Assembly: GCA_022843085.1 (NCBI GenBank)
Contig: JALHOI010000185.1
Location: 1 to 6,543, forward strand
Length of the DNA stretch: 6,543 nucleotides
Direction: 5' to 3'
From: Pseudobdellovibrionaceae bacterium
Lineage (GTDB): Bacteria; Bdellovibrionota; Bdellovibrionia; Bdellovibrionales; JAMPXM01
This document shows positions 1 through 5,581 of this stretch, piece after piece (the first letter of the stretch is position 1; each line of letters begins with the position of its first letter). Under the pieces are notes generated by a model. It was not told where the DNA came from, did no database searches, and worked only from the letters and a program-made list of their open reading frames with translations. The position numbers and the translations under genes are program-made.

Positions 1-643
1 CGTCGAGGGCTGTATCGATTCGGTCTTTAATTTCGGTCATCGTTGTCTGGGCGCTCAGAATAGTCTTCGCTGGCGCTAGATCGTTGAGGTCGCTCTGAAC
101 AGGCATCTCGATGTTCGCACTGATCCGGTCGGCCCAGCGACCTGCTTCGTCAATCAATTCTTGTGAAGCGCCAGGTACGACTTTCAGATGAATATACCCG
201 CCGAACTTGTGATCTTGGCGTAACGATCGAGCGACCTCGATCAGTTCTTCCATTGTATCGTCGATCGTTCCTAAAATGCCCGAACTTAAAAACAGACCTT
301 CAATGTAGTTTCGTCGATAAAATTCCAAGGTGAGCCACACGACCTCTCGAGGGGTAAAACGCGCTCGCTTCACGTCGCTCGAAATTCGATTAATACAGAA
401 TTTGCAGTCGTAAACGCAGAAATTCGTCAGCAGAATTTTGAGAAGTGATACACACCGACCGTCAGGGGTGTAGCTGTGGCAAATACCCATCCCCTCTGTG
501 TTTCCGAGGCCGCCGGCTTCGCGTTTTCGTTGAGATCCGCTGCTCGCGCAAGAGGCATCGTACTTGGCTGCGTCGGCCAAAATCGCAAGCTTTGCCTTAA
601 CCGCGGCGCTGCTAATCGAGGTGTTTGGCGCGTCAGTATTCAT
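1..643 (-). CDS. Radical SAM protein, putative DNA modification/repair type (N-terminal 214 residues; cut by window edge)
   Basis: Reading the minus strand from the ATG at 643 gives an open frame of 214 codons that runs off the left edge. Residues 76-83 hold the radical SAM cluster motif CVYDCKFC (C-x3-C-x2-C: C76, C80, C83), which would bind a 4Fe-4S cluster and S-adenosylmethionine. Flanking stretches such as KLAILADAAKYDASCASSGS (about 18-37), GMGICHSYTPDGRC (51-64), YRRNYIEGLFLSSGI (109-123) and GGYIHLKVVPGAS (148-160) match, from memory, the family annotated as 'putative DNA modification/repair radical SAM protein', which is usually adjacent to a uracil-DNA-glycosylase-like partner. Substrate and reaction are not established for the family. 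The start is well constrained: an in-frame TAA lies two codons upstream. No clear Shine-Dalgarno sequence is visible. About half of a typical family member is seen. The carbonic anhydrase gene lies 87 bp upstream on the same strand, without an evident terminator between, so co-transcription is possible. Any glycosylase partner would lie left of the window. Confidence 0.9.
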   Translation of the reverse strand, partial: MNTDAPNTSISSAAVKAKLAILADAAKYDASCASSGSQRKREAGGLGNTEGMGICHSYTPDGRCVSLLKILLTNFCVYDCKFCINRISSDVKRARFTPREVVWLTLEFYRRNYIEGLFLSSGILGTIDDTMEELIEVARSLRQDHKFGGYIHLKVVPGASQELIDEAGRWADRISANIEMPVQSDLNDLAPAKTILSAQTTMTEIKDRIDTALD

Positions 644-730
644 GACTTACATACTACTTACACGTAGCCGAAAAACACCTGCAAAGCGGACTGCGTCGAG
701 GGGCAAATCGTTGTTTTAGTTTGAAAAGTT

Positions 731-1381
731 TTAAACTGGAAGTCGCACAAACGCGTTCGAGACATCGTCGAAATGCCAAAGCTGACCTTGCTCGAGATCA
801 AAGTAGACCCCGATGACGTTCATATTCCGAGTCGCGATAGCATCCTGAACAAAGGGAAAACTGCGCAGATTTCGAAGCGAAACCTGTATCGACTCCATCT
901 CGGCCAATCGACACAAAGTTTCGTCGTCCGCGTTGGGGTGTGCGGCGTGTAGATGGTGATGAACTTCATCCACAATCATCATCCACTGACTAACGAAGGT
1001 CGCATTTTGACGTCGCTCACGCGACATGAGCGCCCGAATACCCCCGCACTGACGGTGACCGAGGATAATGACGTTTTCCACTTTCAAATTTTGAACTGCA
1101 AATTCGATTGCGGAACTCGTGCCGTGGAAACCAATATCTGAAGTTTCGCAAGGCGGTACCAAGTTTGCGACGTTCCGAACGACAAAAAGTTCGCCCGGCG
1201 AAGCTCCCGTCAATATCGCGGGGTCGACACGCGAGTCGCTGCAGCCGATCAGTAGGGTTTTTGGCGTCTGACCCGATGCAGCTAGGCGGGTGTAGATCGA
1301 GCCGTCTGCATCTTCCTGCAAAAAATATTTTTCGCGGAAGCGACGGAATCCAACGATCAGGCGGTAGAGGGAGTTTTTCAT
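731..1381 (-). CDS. Beta-class carbonic anhydrase
   Basis: The 216-residue product should interconvert CO2 and bicarbonate in the cytoplasm using a zinc ion. The class signature is complete: CSDSRVDP with C47, D49 and R51, and HRQCGG with H109 and C112. C47, H109 and C112 are the expected zinc ligands, and D49-R51 the conserved catalytic dyad. GELFVVRNVANLVPP, HGTSSAIEFAV and NVIILGHRQCGG are also typical. The length is normal for bacterial members. I chose the ATG at 1381 because the product then begins MKNSLYRLIVGFRRFREKYF, the usual family N-terminus. GGGAG lies 12 nt upstream, which is rather far. A TTG start at 1414 would add 11 residues and has AAGG 7 nt upstream, so it cannot be excluded. 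The gene is divergent from the secreted pair to its right, and its likely promoter is the TATAAT box at 1493-1498. It may continue into the radical SAM gene downstream. Confidence 0.95.
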   Translation of the reverse strand: MKNSLYRLIVGFRRFREKYFLQEDADGSIYTRLAASGQTPKTLLIGCSDSRVDPAILTGASPGELFVVRNVANLVPPCETSDIGFHGTSSAIEFAVQNLKVENVIILGHRQCGGIRALMSRERRQNATFVSQWMMIVDEVHHHLHAAHPNADDETLCRLAEMESIQVSLRNLRSFPFVQDAIATRNMNVIGVYFDLEQGQLWHFDDVSNAFVRLPV

Positions 1382-1492
1382 CAGTTGGAGAGGCTCCCAC
1401 AATCTTAGGAGCAAATCACGACCTTACACCTTCATTGCGGAAAACAGGAGAGCCCGACCGGTCTGACTAAAACGGAAAAAGAGCATGAAACG

Positions 1493-1498
1493 ATTATA
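1493..1498 (-). promoter_or_regulatory. Candidate -10 box for the carbonic anhydrase gene
   Basis: The minus strand reads a perfect TATAAT here. A start of transcription near 1486 would give a leader of about 105 nt to the ATG at 1381, or about 70 nt to the alternative TTG at 1414. No good -35 hexamer stands 16-18 bp upstream (ACCGCC at 17 bp), so the call rests on the -10 box and its position in a divergent intergenic region. The rest of 1415-1613 holds no gene that I can support. Confidence 0.45.
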
Positions 1499-1589
1499 GA
1501 TTCGTTTACAGAATTGGCGGTCATGCCACCGGCCGAATAGAACTGGCGATGGCCCGCAAGCTCGTAAGTGGCTAGTTCGTAGACAGGTC

Positions 1590-1595
1590 TATAAA
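1590..1595 (+). promoter_or_regulatory. Weak candidate -10 box for the secreted ART-like/Fic pair
   Basis: TATAAA lies about 25 nt upstream of the GTG start at 1620, which would leave a leader of roughly 18 nt carrying the ribosome binding site. No -35 match is seen at normal spacing, so the promoter may be activator-dependent, use another sigma factor, or lie elsewhere in the divergent region. Confidence 0.25.
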
Positions 1596-1606
1596 TTTAG
1601 TGGGTC

Positions 1607-1614
1607 AAAAGGGG
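1607..1614 (+). promoter_or_regulatory. Ribosome binding site that fixes the GTG start at 1620
   Basis: AAAAGGGG is followed by 5 nt and then GTG at 1620. An in-frame GTG at 1614 opens the longest frame but overlaps this site and leaves no spacer, so 1620 is the better start. The next gene has almost the same arrangement. Confidence 0.7.
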
Positions 1615-1619
1615 TGTGT

Positions 1620-2630
1620 GTGCGGTTTCTTGTAAAGGTAGGTTCCATCGCCTTCACGGCGATTTTGGTCTTTTTTCTGAGTTTTCTTATCAATCTTTCG
1701 TCGCCCTATATTTCAACTTTTACAAACTCAACTATTGCAAACTCAACTATTGCAAACAAAGCGATGGCAAATGCTCAGACGGCCGAATTGCTGCTGAAGC
1801 GAGATATCGCAGCCGGAACCAAAACCGCTTTAAAAGAATTTCGCATCTACCATTACTTCAATCTCGCGCAGGTATACGACGAATTGACGACCCCCGAGGG
1901 CCGCCAAAATTACGTCAAACGATACATCGATCAAGTCACCGAAAAGTACTGGGATCTCGATTTTCGCGCCAACCAGTACATCAACGCTGGTCCCGGTATT
2001 TACCTCGCCGTTGACCCTTACATCGCGTACTCGCAGAAGCTATTCGGGACAACGATGATCGAACTGGTCGTTCCTGCGGGAACTCGTTACGTCAATGTCG
2101 TGAGACCAATTCCTATCGCGAAAGACACACTCGAAGCTCTCATCAGCGAGGGCTATTTTGCTCGCCATCAAGCGGGCGTTATCTTTTATCGAGCTGCTGG
2201 TCCGACGAAGCTTGGCTTCTATCGTGACACTCTAAAAAATATGACAAACCCAGGTTTCGAAAAGTTTAGAACGCTAGTTCAGCGTGTTTTTACGGCGGCA
2301 AACGTTCAGTTTATCGAGTTCAACTGGGATTCAGCTCTCGACAGCTTTTGTAGGCGCAAAAGTGTTTCAGCGTTCAACTTCATCGGTGCACGCCCGAACG
2401 ATGGCCGCTACGACGGCATATCTTTAGTTTCGACCGACCTTCAGTTTCCAAACCAAACAATGGACGAACAAGCGTTTAGTAGCCGCGTTTTCAAAATGCG
2501 AAGTGTGATCGAGCAGATTCAAAAGATGCGAAAGCGCGGTGTTGCGGTTCCGAAAAATTTCATCGTGCCGAACAGCTATACGGCCGCAGAATACAAATCA
2601 CTTAAAGACATGACATTCGGCTGCGATTGA
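1620..2630 (+). CDS. Secreted protein of unknown function with ADP-ribosyltransferase-like motifs
   Basis: I do not recognise a named family for this 336-residue protein. The N-terminus has a Sec-type signal: R2 and K6, then a hydrophobic run at about 8-26, so the product should leave the cytoplasm or be anchored by that helix. Residues 36-55 form a short repetitive linker (NSTIA, NSTIA, NKAMA, NAQTA). The central part contains FRIYHYF (H78) and, 40-odd residues later, AGPGIYLAVDP (Y128), then MIELVVPAGTRYVNV (146-160). An H in a 'lYHY' strand followed by 'GxGIYLA' resembles the first two catalytic motifs of H-Y-x ADP-ribosyltransferase folds (PARP and HYD1-like types). I could not assign the third catalytic residue. 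Only two cysteines are present in the predicted mature part (C244, C335), compatible with a disulfide. The gene is followed 43 bp later by an exported Fic protein, so the two are probably one operon. The ART idea is inference from motif spacing; an unrelated fold is possible. Confidence 0.8.
   Translation: MRFLVKVGSIAFTAILVFFLSFLINLSSPYISTFTNSTIANSTIANKAMANAQTAELLLKRDIAAGTKTALKEFRIYHYFNLAQVYDELTTPEGRQNYVKRYIDQVTEKYWDLDFRANQYINAGPGIYLAVDPYIAYSQKLFGTTMIELVVPAGTRYVNVVRPIPIAKDTLEALISEGYFARHQAGVIFYRAAGPTKLGFYRDTLKNMTNPGFEKFRTLVQRVFTAANVQFIEFNWDSALDSFCRRKSVSAFNFIGARPNDGRYDGISLVSTDLQFPNQTMDEQAFSSRVFKMRSVIEQIQKMRKRGVAVPKNFIVPNSYTAAEYKSLKDMTFGCD
1723..1757 (+). repeat. In-frame 15-bp tandem repeat in the linker after the signal sequence
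   Basis: CAAACTCAACTATTG occurs twice without interruption (1723-1737 and 1738-1752), followed by a partial third copy, CAAAC. It encodes the pentapeptide NSTIA twice, and degenerate pentapeptides NKAMA and NAQTA follow, so an older array has probably diverged. A unit of 15 bp keeps the frame, and slippage would change only linker length. Confidence 0.9.
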
Positions 2631-2658
2631 GACAACCGACGAGGGCGCGCGAGTGGCC

Positions 2659-2668
2659 AAAAAGGGGG
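2659..2668 (+). promoter_or_regulatory. Ribosome binding site that fixes the Fic GTG start at 2674
   Basis: AAAAAGGGGG lies 5 nt upstream of GTG at 2674. An in-frame GTG at 2653 would place this site inside the coding region and would put a charged AKKGDQ stretch ahead of the signal peptide, so 2674 is preferred. Confidence 0.7.
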
Positions 2669-2673
2669 ACCAA

Positions 2674-3927
2674 GTGAGATCAAGAAATCGTTTCTGTCAA
2701 TTGGCGATAGGTTTGTTAATTGGAATGTTTGTCCGCACAGGTGAGGTGATTGCACTGCCCGATGTCTGCACGATGGCGAATATAGACAGCTCAAAGCTGC
2801 CTGCTTCGACTGACGTGGTGGGATATCGCGCAAAGCTTACGGCTGAATGTGAGCTTTCTGAAAAGTACCTTCAAATGAAAAACAAGGCGCAAATAAGGTA
2901 CGGAATATCGCTTGAGCAAATTTCGCAATTTCAAGCTTTGCGCTACGTTCGGCGCAGCTCGTATACGGCCGCGAAATACAACAACACTCCGGTAAATATC
3001 ATCTACCAAATTTTTGATGAGCAATACGCACGACCCGAACTGAGAGACACAAAAGTTTGGGATGGATTTTTAAAAGGTGTTGAAACGCTACCGGCCGACC
3101 GCGCCCGCCTTCAGGCCGGCGGTCAACTCGAGTTTAGTGATCTGATGCGCATCCACCGGAACTTTTATCAAGTTTCGGATGAGAATGGTGATGCAGCAAA
3201 TAATCCGATGCCGGGCCGGATCAAGCCTCCAAGCTCGAACGATGGTCATTGGTGGAGACTTAAACCCGAAGACGTTGAAAGCATGACGAAGGTTGTAAAT
3301 GGGATCAACGAAACCTACCTCCAACTCGGATTGATTCTGTCAGGCGTCCAAACAATGTACGATGCACCTTACTTGTCAGAACTGATTTCAGTGCGGCCGT
3401 TGAAAGATGGAACAGGGTACGGTTTTTACGGAGGCGACTCGCGAGGGAATGAGCAACATCTCGAAAATATTATAGCGGTCGTGAACGCAATGTTGGCACA
3501 AGCTCGTGAGACCGGTGTCATGGTGCGCAACGGGCGATTGATAACTCCTGGCGAACTAGCATTCTTGACTCAGCAATTTCTCGTTCAAACTCATCCTTTT
3601 TATGACGGTAACGGTCGCACGACCCGTTACGTTCAAGAACTTATTCTGACCTCATTTGGTCTGCCCTACGGCGCGTCGGGAGATCTGATGGATGACGATG
3701 TTACGACGCCGTTGGGTGACTACTACCAAACTGCTCTAGCTGCGACTCGAGCCCTGCTGACGTCAGTCGATGAATGTCTTGAAGTGACTTACCCGGCTGC
3801 AATGACAATTACTACGAATGTTAAATCTGAAGGCCGAAAGGGCGAATCGCAAACGAAAACTGAGACGCGTCCGTTTTCGTCCATTGATCAAGCCGCGCTC
3901 GCTTATGAGTGTCGGCTTCTCAACTAA
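2674..3927 (+). CDS. Exported Fic-domain protein (probable AMPylator or related nucleotidyl/phospho-transferase)
   Basis: The 417-residue product carries the complete Fic motif HPFYDGNGR at 307-315, followed by R318. H307 would be the catalytic base, and the GNGR loop would bind the nucleotide phosphates. Fic enzymes usually transfer AMP from ATP to a hydroxyl side chain, though some use other nucleotides. Upstream, a flap-like segment around 240-256 (GTGYGFYGG) and helices rich in conserved-looking residues fit the Fic core. The N-terminus is a Sec-type signal: R2, R4 and R6, a hydrophobic core at about 10-20, and a plausible cleavage after VIA27. Four cysteines remain in the mature part, two near each end (C32, C59, C368, C413), which suggests disulfides and an oxidising location. 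Scanning for the inhibitory motif [S/T]xxxE[G/N] I found no match, so autoinhibition of the usual kind is not evident. It is the second gene of the pair that starts at 1620, and it ends in a 4-nt convergent overlap with the next gene. Target unknown. Confidence 0.9.
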   Translation: MRSRNRFCQLAIGLLIGMFVRTGEVIALPDVCTMANIDSSKLPASTDVVGYRAKLTAECELSEKYLQMKNKAQIRYGISLEQISQFQALRYVRRSSYTAAKYNNTPVNIIYQIFDEQYARPELRDTKVWDGFLKGVETLPADRARLQAGGQLEFSDLMRIHRNFYQVSDENGDAANNPMPGRIKPPSSNDGHWWRLKPEDVESMTKVVNGINETYLQLGLILSGVQTMYDAPYLSELISVRPLKDGTGYGFYGGDSRGNEQHLENIIAVVNAMLAQARETGVMVRNGRLITPGELAFLTQQFLVQTHPFYDGNGRTTRYVQELILTSFGLPYGASGDLMDDDVTTPLGDYYQTALAATRALLTSVDECLEVTYPAAMTITTNVKSEGRKGESQTKTETRPFSSIDQAALAYECRLLN

Positions 3928-4565
3928 AGTGCGTTCTTTGGTTTAGAGACAACCATCTTCTCTTGAATGAAATATCGAAGGCCGATCATGCCGCCATAAT
4001 GATCGGCCTTTTCATTTGGCTTGCCAGTCACGCTCAATGAATACATCGCGGTCAACACCGCCGTGAACCTGTCTTGTGTGTAAAGATCAGCCTGAGCCGA
4101 AAAGTGAAAACCATATTCGGTCGTATCGCGTGCTGAAGTATCGATCGGCGGTTCTGGAGCAAAATCGTTATGAATGATACGTGGCGATCCCATCGAGTAT
4201 GCCGATGAGAAGGTGATTCCCAAAGAAAACCAGCTATTAAACCAATGGCGGTACCCCATCGTGATTTCGATTTGTTCGGTTTCTTCGCCGACGTACAGTG
4301 AACCCTGGTCGCGAAAAAACTGCTTGTTCAGGTGATACATACCGATTTCAAGTTGGCCGCGATCAGTGATGTCTCCGTTCACAATCAAAGCAACGTCGCC
4401 TTGCAGCGGAGCCGACGCGCCGGTTCCTGAGTCTTGAAAATTCGTTCGGTGCAGAAACCAACCTATCGTCGCCGAGACATTGCCTTCCTTAGGCGAGTAC
4501 GCAAAGACTGCTTGAGGCGCAAAGAGCATCGAAAAAATTAACAGCGAGTTTTTTAAACCGTACAT
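3924..4565 (-). CDS. Probable small outer-membrane beta-barrel protein, unknown function
   Basis: The 213-residue product starts with a clear Sec signal peptide (K5, hydrophobic run about 8-16, cleavage after VFA22). The rest alternates polar and hydrophobic residues in many short strands rich in G, Y, F and W, such as QLEIGMYHLNKQFF, QIEITMGYRHWF, WFSLGITFSSAYSMG, GFHFSAQADLY and FTAVLTAMYSLSV. The last strand, GGMIGLRYFI, is followed by a short polar tail. This suits a barrel of about eight strands, but I recognise no family. The frame stays open to 4919; that extension is rejected because it would overlap the whole signal-peptide end of the divergent gene and would bury the signal sequence. 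No convincing Shine-Dalgarno sequence precedes the ATG at 4565. Its 3' end overlaps the Fic stop region by 4 nt and contains the Fic terminator. The divergent barrel gene starts 29 bp away, so the two may share a regulatory context. Confidence 0.8.
   Translation of the reverse strand: MYGLKNSLLIFSMLFAPQAVFAYSPKEGNVSATIGWFLHRTNFQDSGTGASAPLQGDVALIVNGDITDRGQLEIGMYHLNKQFFRDQGSLYVGEETEQIEITMGYRHWFNSWFSLGITFSSAYSMGSPRIIHNDFAPEPPIDTSARDTTEYGFHFSAQADLYTQDRFTAVLTAMYSLSVTGKPNEKADHYGGMIGLRYFIQEKMVVSKPKNAL
3978..4017 (+). terminator. Intrinsic terminator for the ART-like/Fic transcript, inside the convergent gene
   Basis: A perfect 12-bp stem (AAGGCCGATCAT at 3978-3989 and ATGATCGGCCTT at 3999-4010) encloses a 9-nt loop and is followed by TTTTCATTT on the plus strand. 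It stands about 50 bp after the Fic stop codon. The reverse direction lacks a T-run, so it acts mainly on plus-strand transcripts. The whole hairpin lies within codons of the minus-strand barrel gene (its ADHYGGMIG region). Confidence 0.85.
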
Positions 4566-4566
4566 T
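4538..4566 (+). promoter_or_regulatory. Candidate promoter for the plus-strand barrel gene
   Basis: TTAACA (4538-4543) and TACATT (4561-4566) are separated by 17 bp, giving 5/6 and 4/6 matches to the sigma-70 boxes, with a leader of about 20 nt before the ATG at 4595. The -10 box covers the start codon of the divergent barrel gene (4563-4565) and the -35 lies in its signal-peptide codons. No comparable promoter is visible for the minus gene. Confidence 0.4.
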
Positions 4567-4594
4567 TCGGAAGAATAAGCGAAGATTTGAAGTG

Positions 4595-5581
4595 ATGTCG
4601 AAGTATCTGCATACGAAATTCGCCTACTTGTTTGTCGCTTTGACCAGTGTATCTTGCGCGACCAGTGCATCGCAAGATGCCTCATCGCTCGAATCAACTG
4701 AAGAGATCGCGACACCCGAGATTGAAACCAGCCAGACGTGGGAGCAGCGTGCCATCGATGGCAATATAATGATCTCAGGCTGGTTGGATACGGCCGCCGA
4801 GTTTGTCGATCTCTTACTTGCGGGGAAAAAACGAACGAAAAGTCGAAATGATACAAATGTTCGAATCGAAAACAGTTCGGTTTGGAAGGAGGGAGTTGGG
4901 TACACCAATTCCACGGCATTCAATCTCAACCTGCGACTTCCGAACGTTGAAGAGTACTGGAACCTGAAGTTTACATCTTATGATGAAGAGGCCGAACTGC
5001 GTTCGACTCGAAATGCTCAGTATCGGCAGCGGCCACGAGTCGAAAACTACGGTGCGACAATTGGCTTTTTCCAGCAGCTCGGCAATATCCGAGCTGCCTT
5101 TCAGCCCCGTATCGAGCTTCAAGATCCATTGAAGGTGGCCCACTCGTTGACGCTTGAGCAGACCCACACAATCGGCGAACACGGAAGGTTCAGCCCCAAG
5201 GTTGAATTCTTCGCAGCTTCAGACCGCGGAACTGGAATTTTCAACCAAATGAATTTCGTCTTTGCTTTGAGTCACATCTATTCGCTGTCGCTGATCAATC
5301 AGCAGACCTACGAAGACAAGACTAATAACTACTTTGTTGCGCAGGGAATCGCTATCGGCCGGCCAGTTACTCGTACCGCGGCAATTTCGTACAGCGTATT
5401 TTTCAACTCAGACAATCAAACGACCTATCATCTCGCTTCCTACAGTTTCGCTACGACGTGGACCCAGCTCCTTTATCGCAATATTCTCGATTACAACATT
5501 ACTCCACACATCGATTTTGCGAAGGAGCTGTCATTTACTGGTCGGACGGGAGTCGTCTTTAACTTAAACTTGAAGTTCTAG
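4595..5581 (+). CDS. Probable outer-membrane beta-barrel protein, unknown function; stop codon completed by the insertion sequence
   Basis: The 328-residue product has an export signal (K3, K8, hydrophobic run about 9-19). C21 in TSVSC could be a lipidation site, but the lipobox is poor (S-V-S before C), and cleavage by signal peptidase I near TSA25 is equally possible. A polar, acidic segment follows (about 27-50, ESTEEIATPEIETS). From about 86 onward, strands alternate hydrophobic and polar residues (FNLNLRLP, WNLKFTSYDEE, ATIGFFQQL, AAISYSVFF). The C-terminus GVVFNLNLKF ends in phenylalanine and has the alternating pattern recognised by the BAM complex, so the barrel appears complete. I recognise no family. 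ATG 4595 is preferred over the adjacent GTG 4592; the ribosome site is weak. The last two bases of the final sense region lead directly into the insertion sequence, which provides the G of the TAG stop. Confidence 0.82.
   Translation: MSKYLHTKFAYLFVALTSVSCATSASQDASSLESTEEIATPEIETSQTWEQRAIDGNIMISGWLDTAAEFVDLLLAGKKRTKSRNDTNVRIENSSVWKEGVGYTNSTAFNLNLRLPNVEEYWNLKFTSYDEEAELRSTRNAQYRQRPRVENYGATIGFFQQLGNIRAAFQPRIELQDPLKVAHSLTLEQTHTIGEHGRFSPKVEFFAASDRGTGIFNQMNFVFALSHIYSLSLINQQTYEDKTNNYFVAQGIAIGRPVTRTAAISYSVFFNSDNQTTYHLASYSFATTWTQLLYRNILDYNITPHIDFAKELSFTGRTGVVFNLNLKF

Noticed and set aside
476..667. Small plus-strand frame of 63 codons
   Set aside because: It lies antisense over the start of the radical SAM gene, whose protein sequence is clearly conserved, and it has no ribosome site or recognisable content.
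718..737. AT-rich imperfect palindrome (AGTTT...AAACT) at the end of the carbonic anhydrase gene as a terminator
   Set aside because: The stem is short, mismatched and lacks GC pairs or a proper T-run.
1017..1470. Two long frames (1017-1400 minus, 1108-1470 plus) overlapping the carbonic anhydrase
   Set aside because: They are arginine/serine-rich shadow translations of a gene with intact catalytic motifs.
1616..2014. 132-codon plus-strand frame overlapping the ART-like gene
   Set aside because: It is an out-of-frame reading across the tandem repeat; the secreted protein in the other frame has a signal sequence, a good ribosome site and a full-length coding region.
2653..2673. Upstream GTG start for the Fic gene
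   Set aside because: It leaves the strong AAAAAGGGGG site inside the coding region and adds charged residues before the signal peptide; GTG 2674 is better placed.
1620..3927. Toxin-antitoxin system interpretation for the Fic gene
   Set aside because: There is no small antitoxin-like neighbour, no [S/T]xxxE[G/N] motif in either protein of the pair, and both products have export signals.
4566..4919. N-terminal extension of the minus-strand barrel gene to an ATG at 4919
   Set aside because: It would overlap the first 325 bp of the divergent barrel gene, is not barrel-like, and would bury a good signal peptide that starts at 4565.
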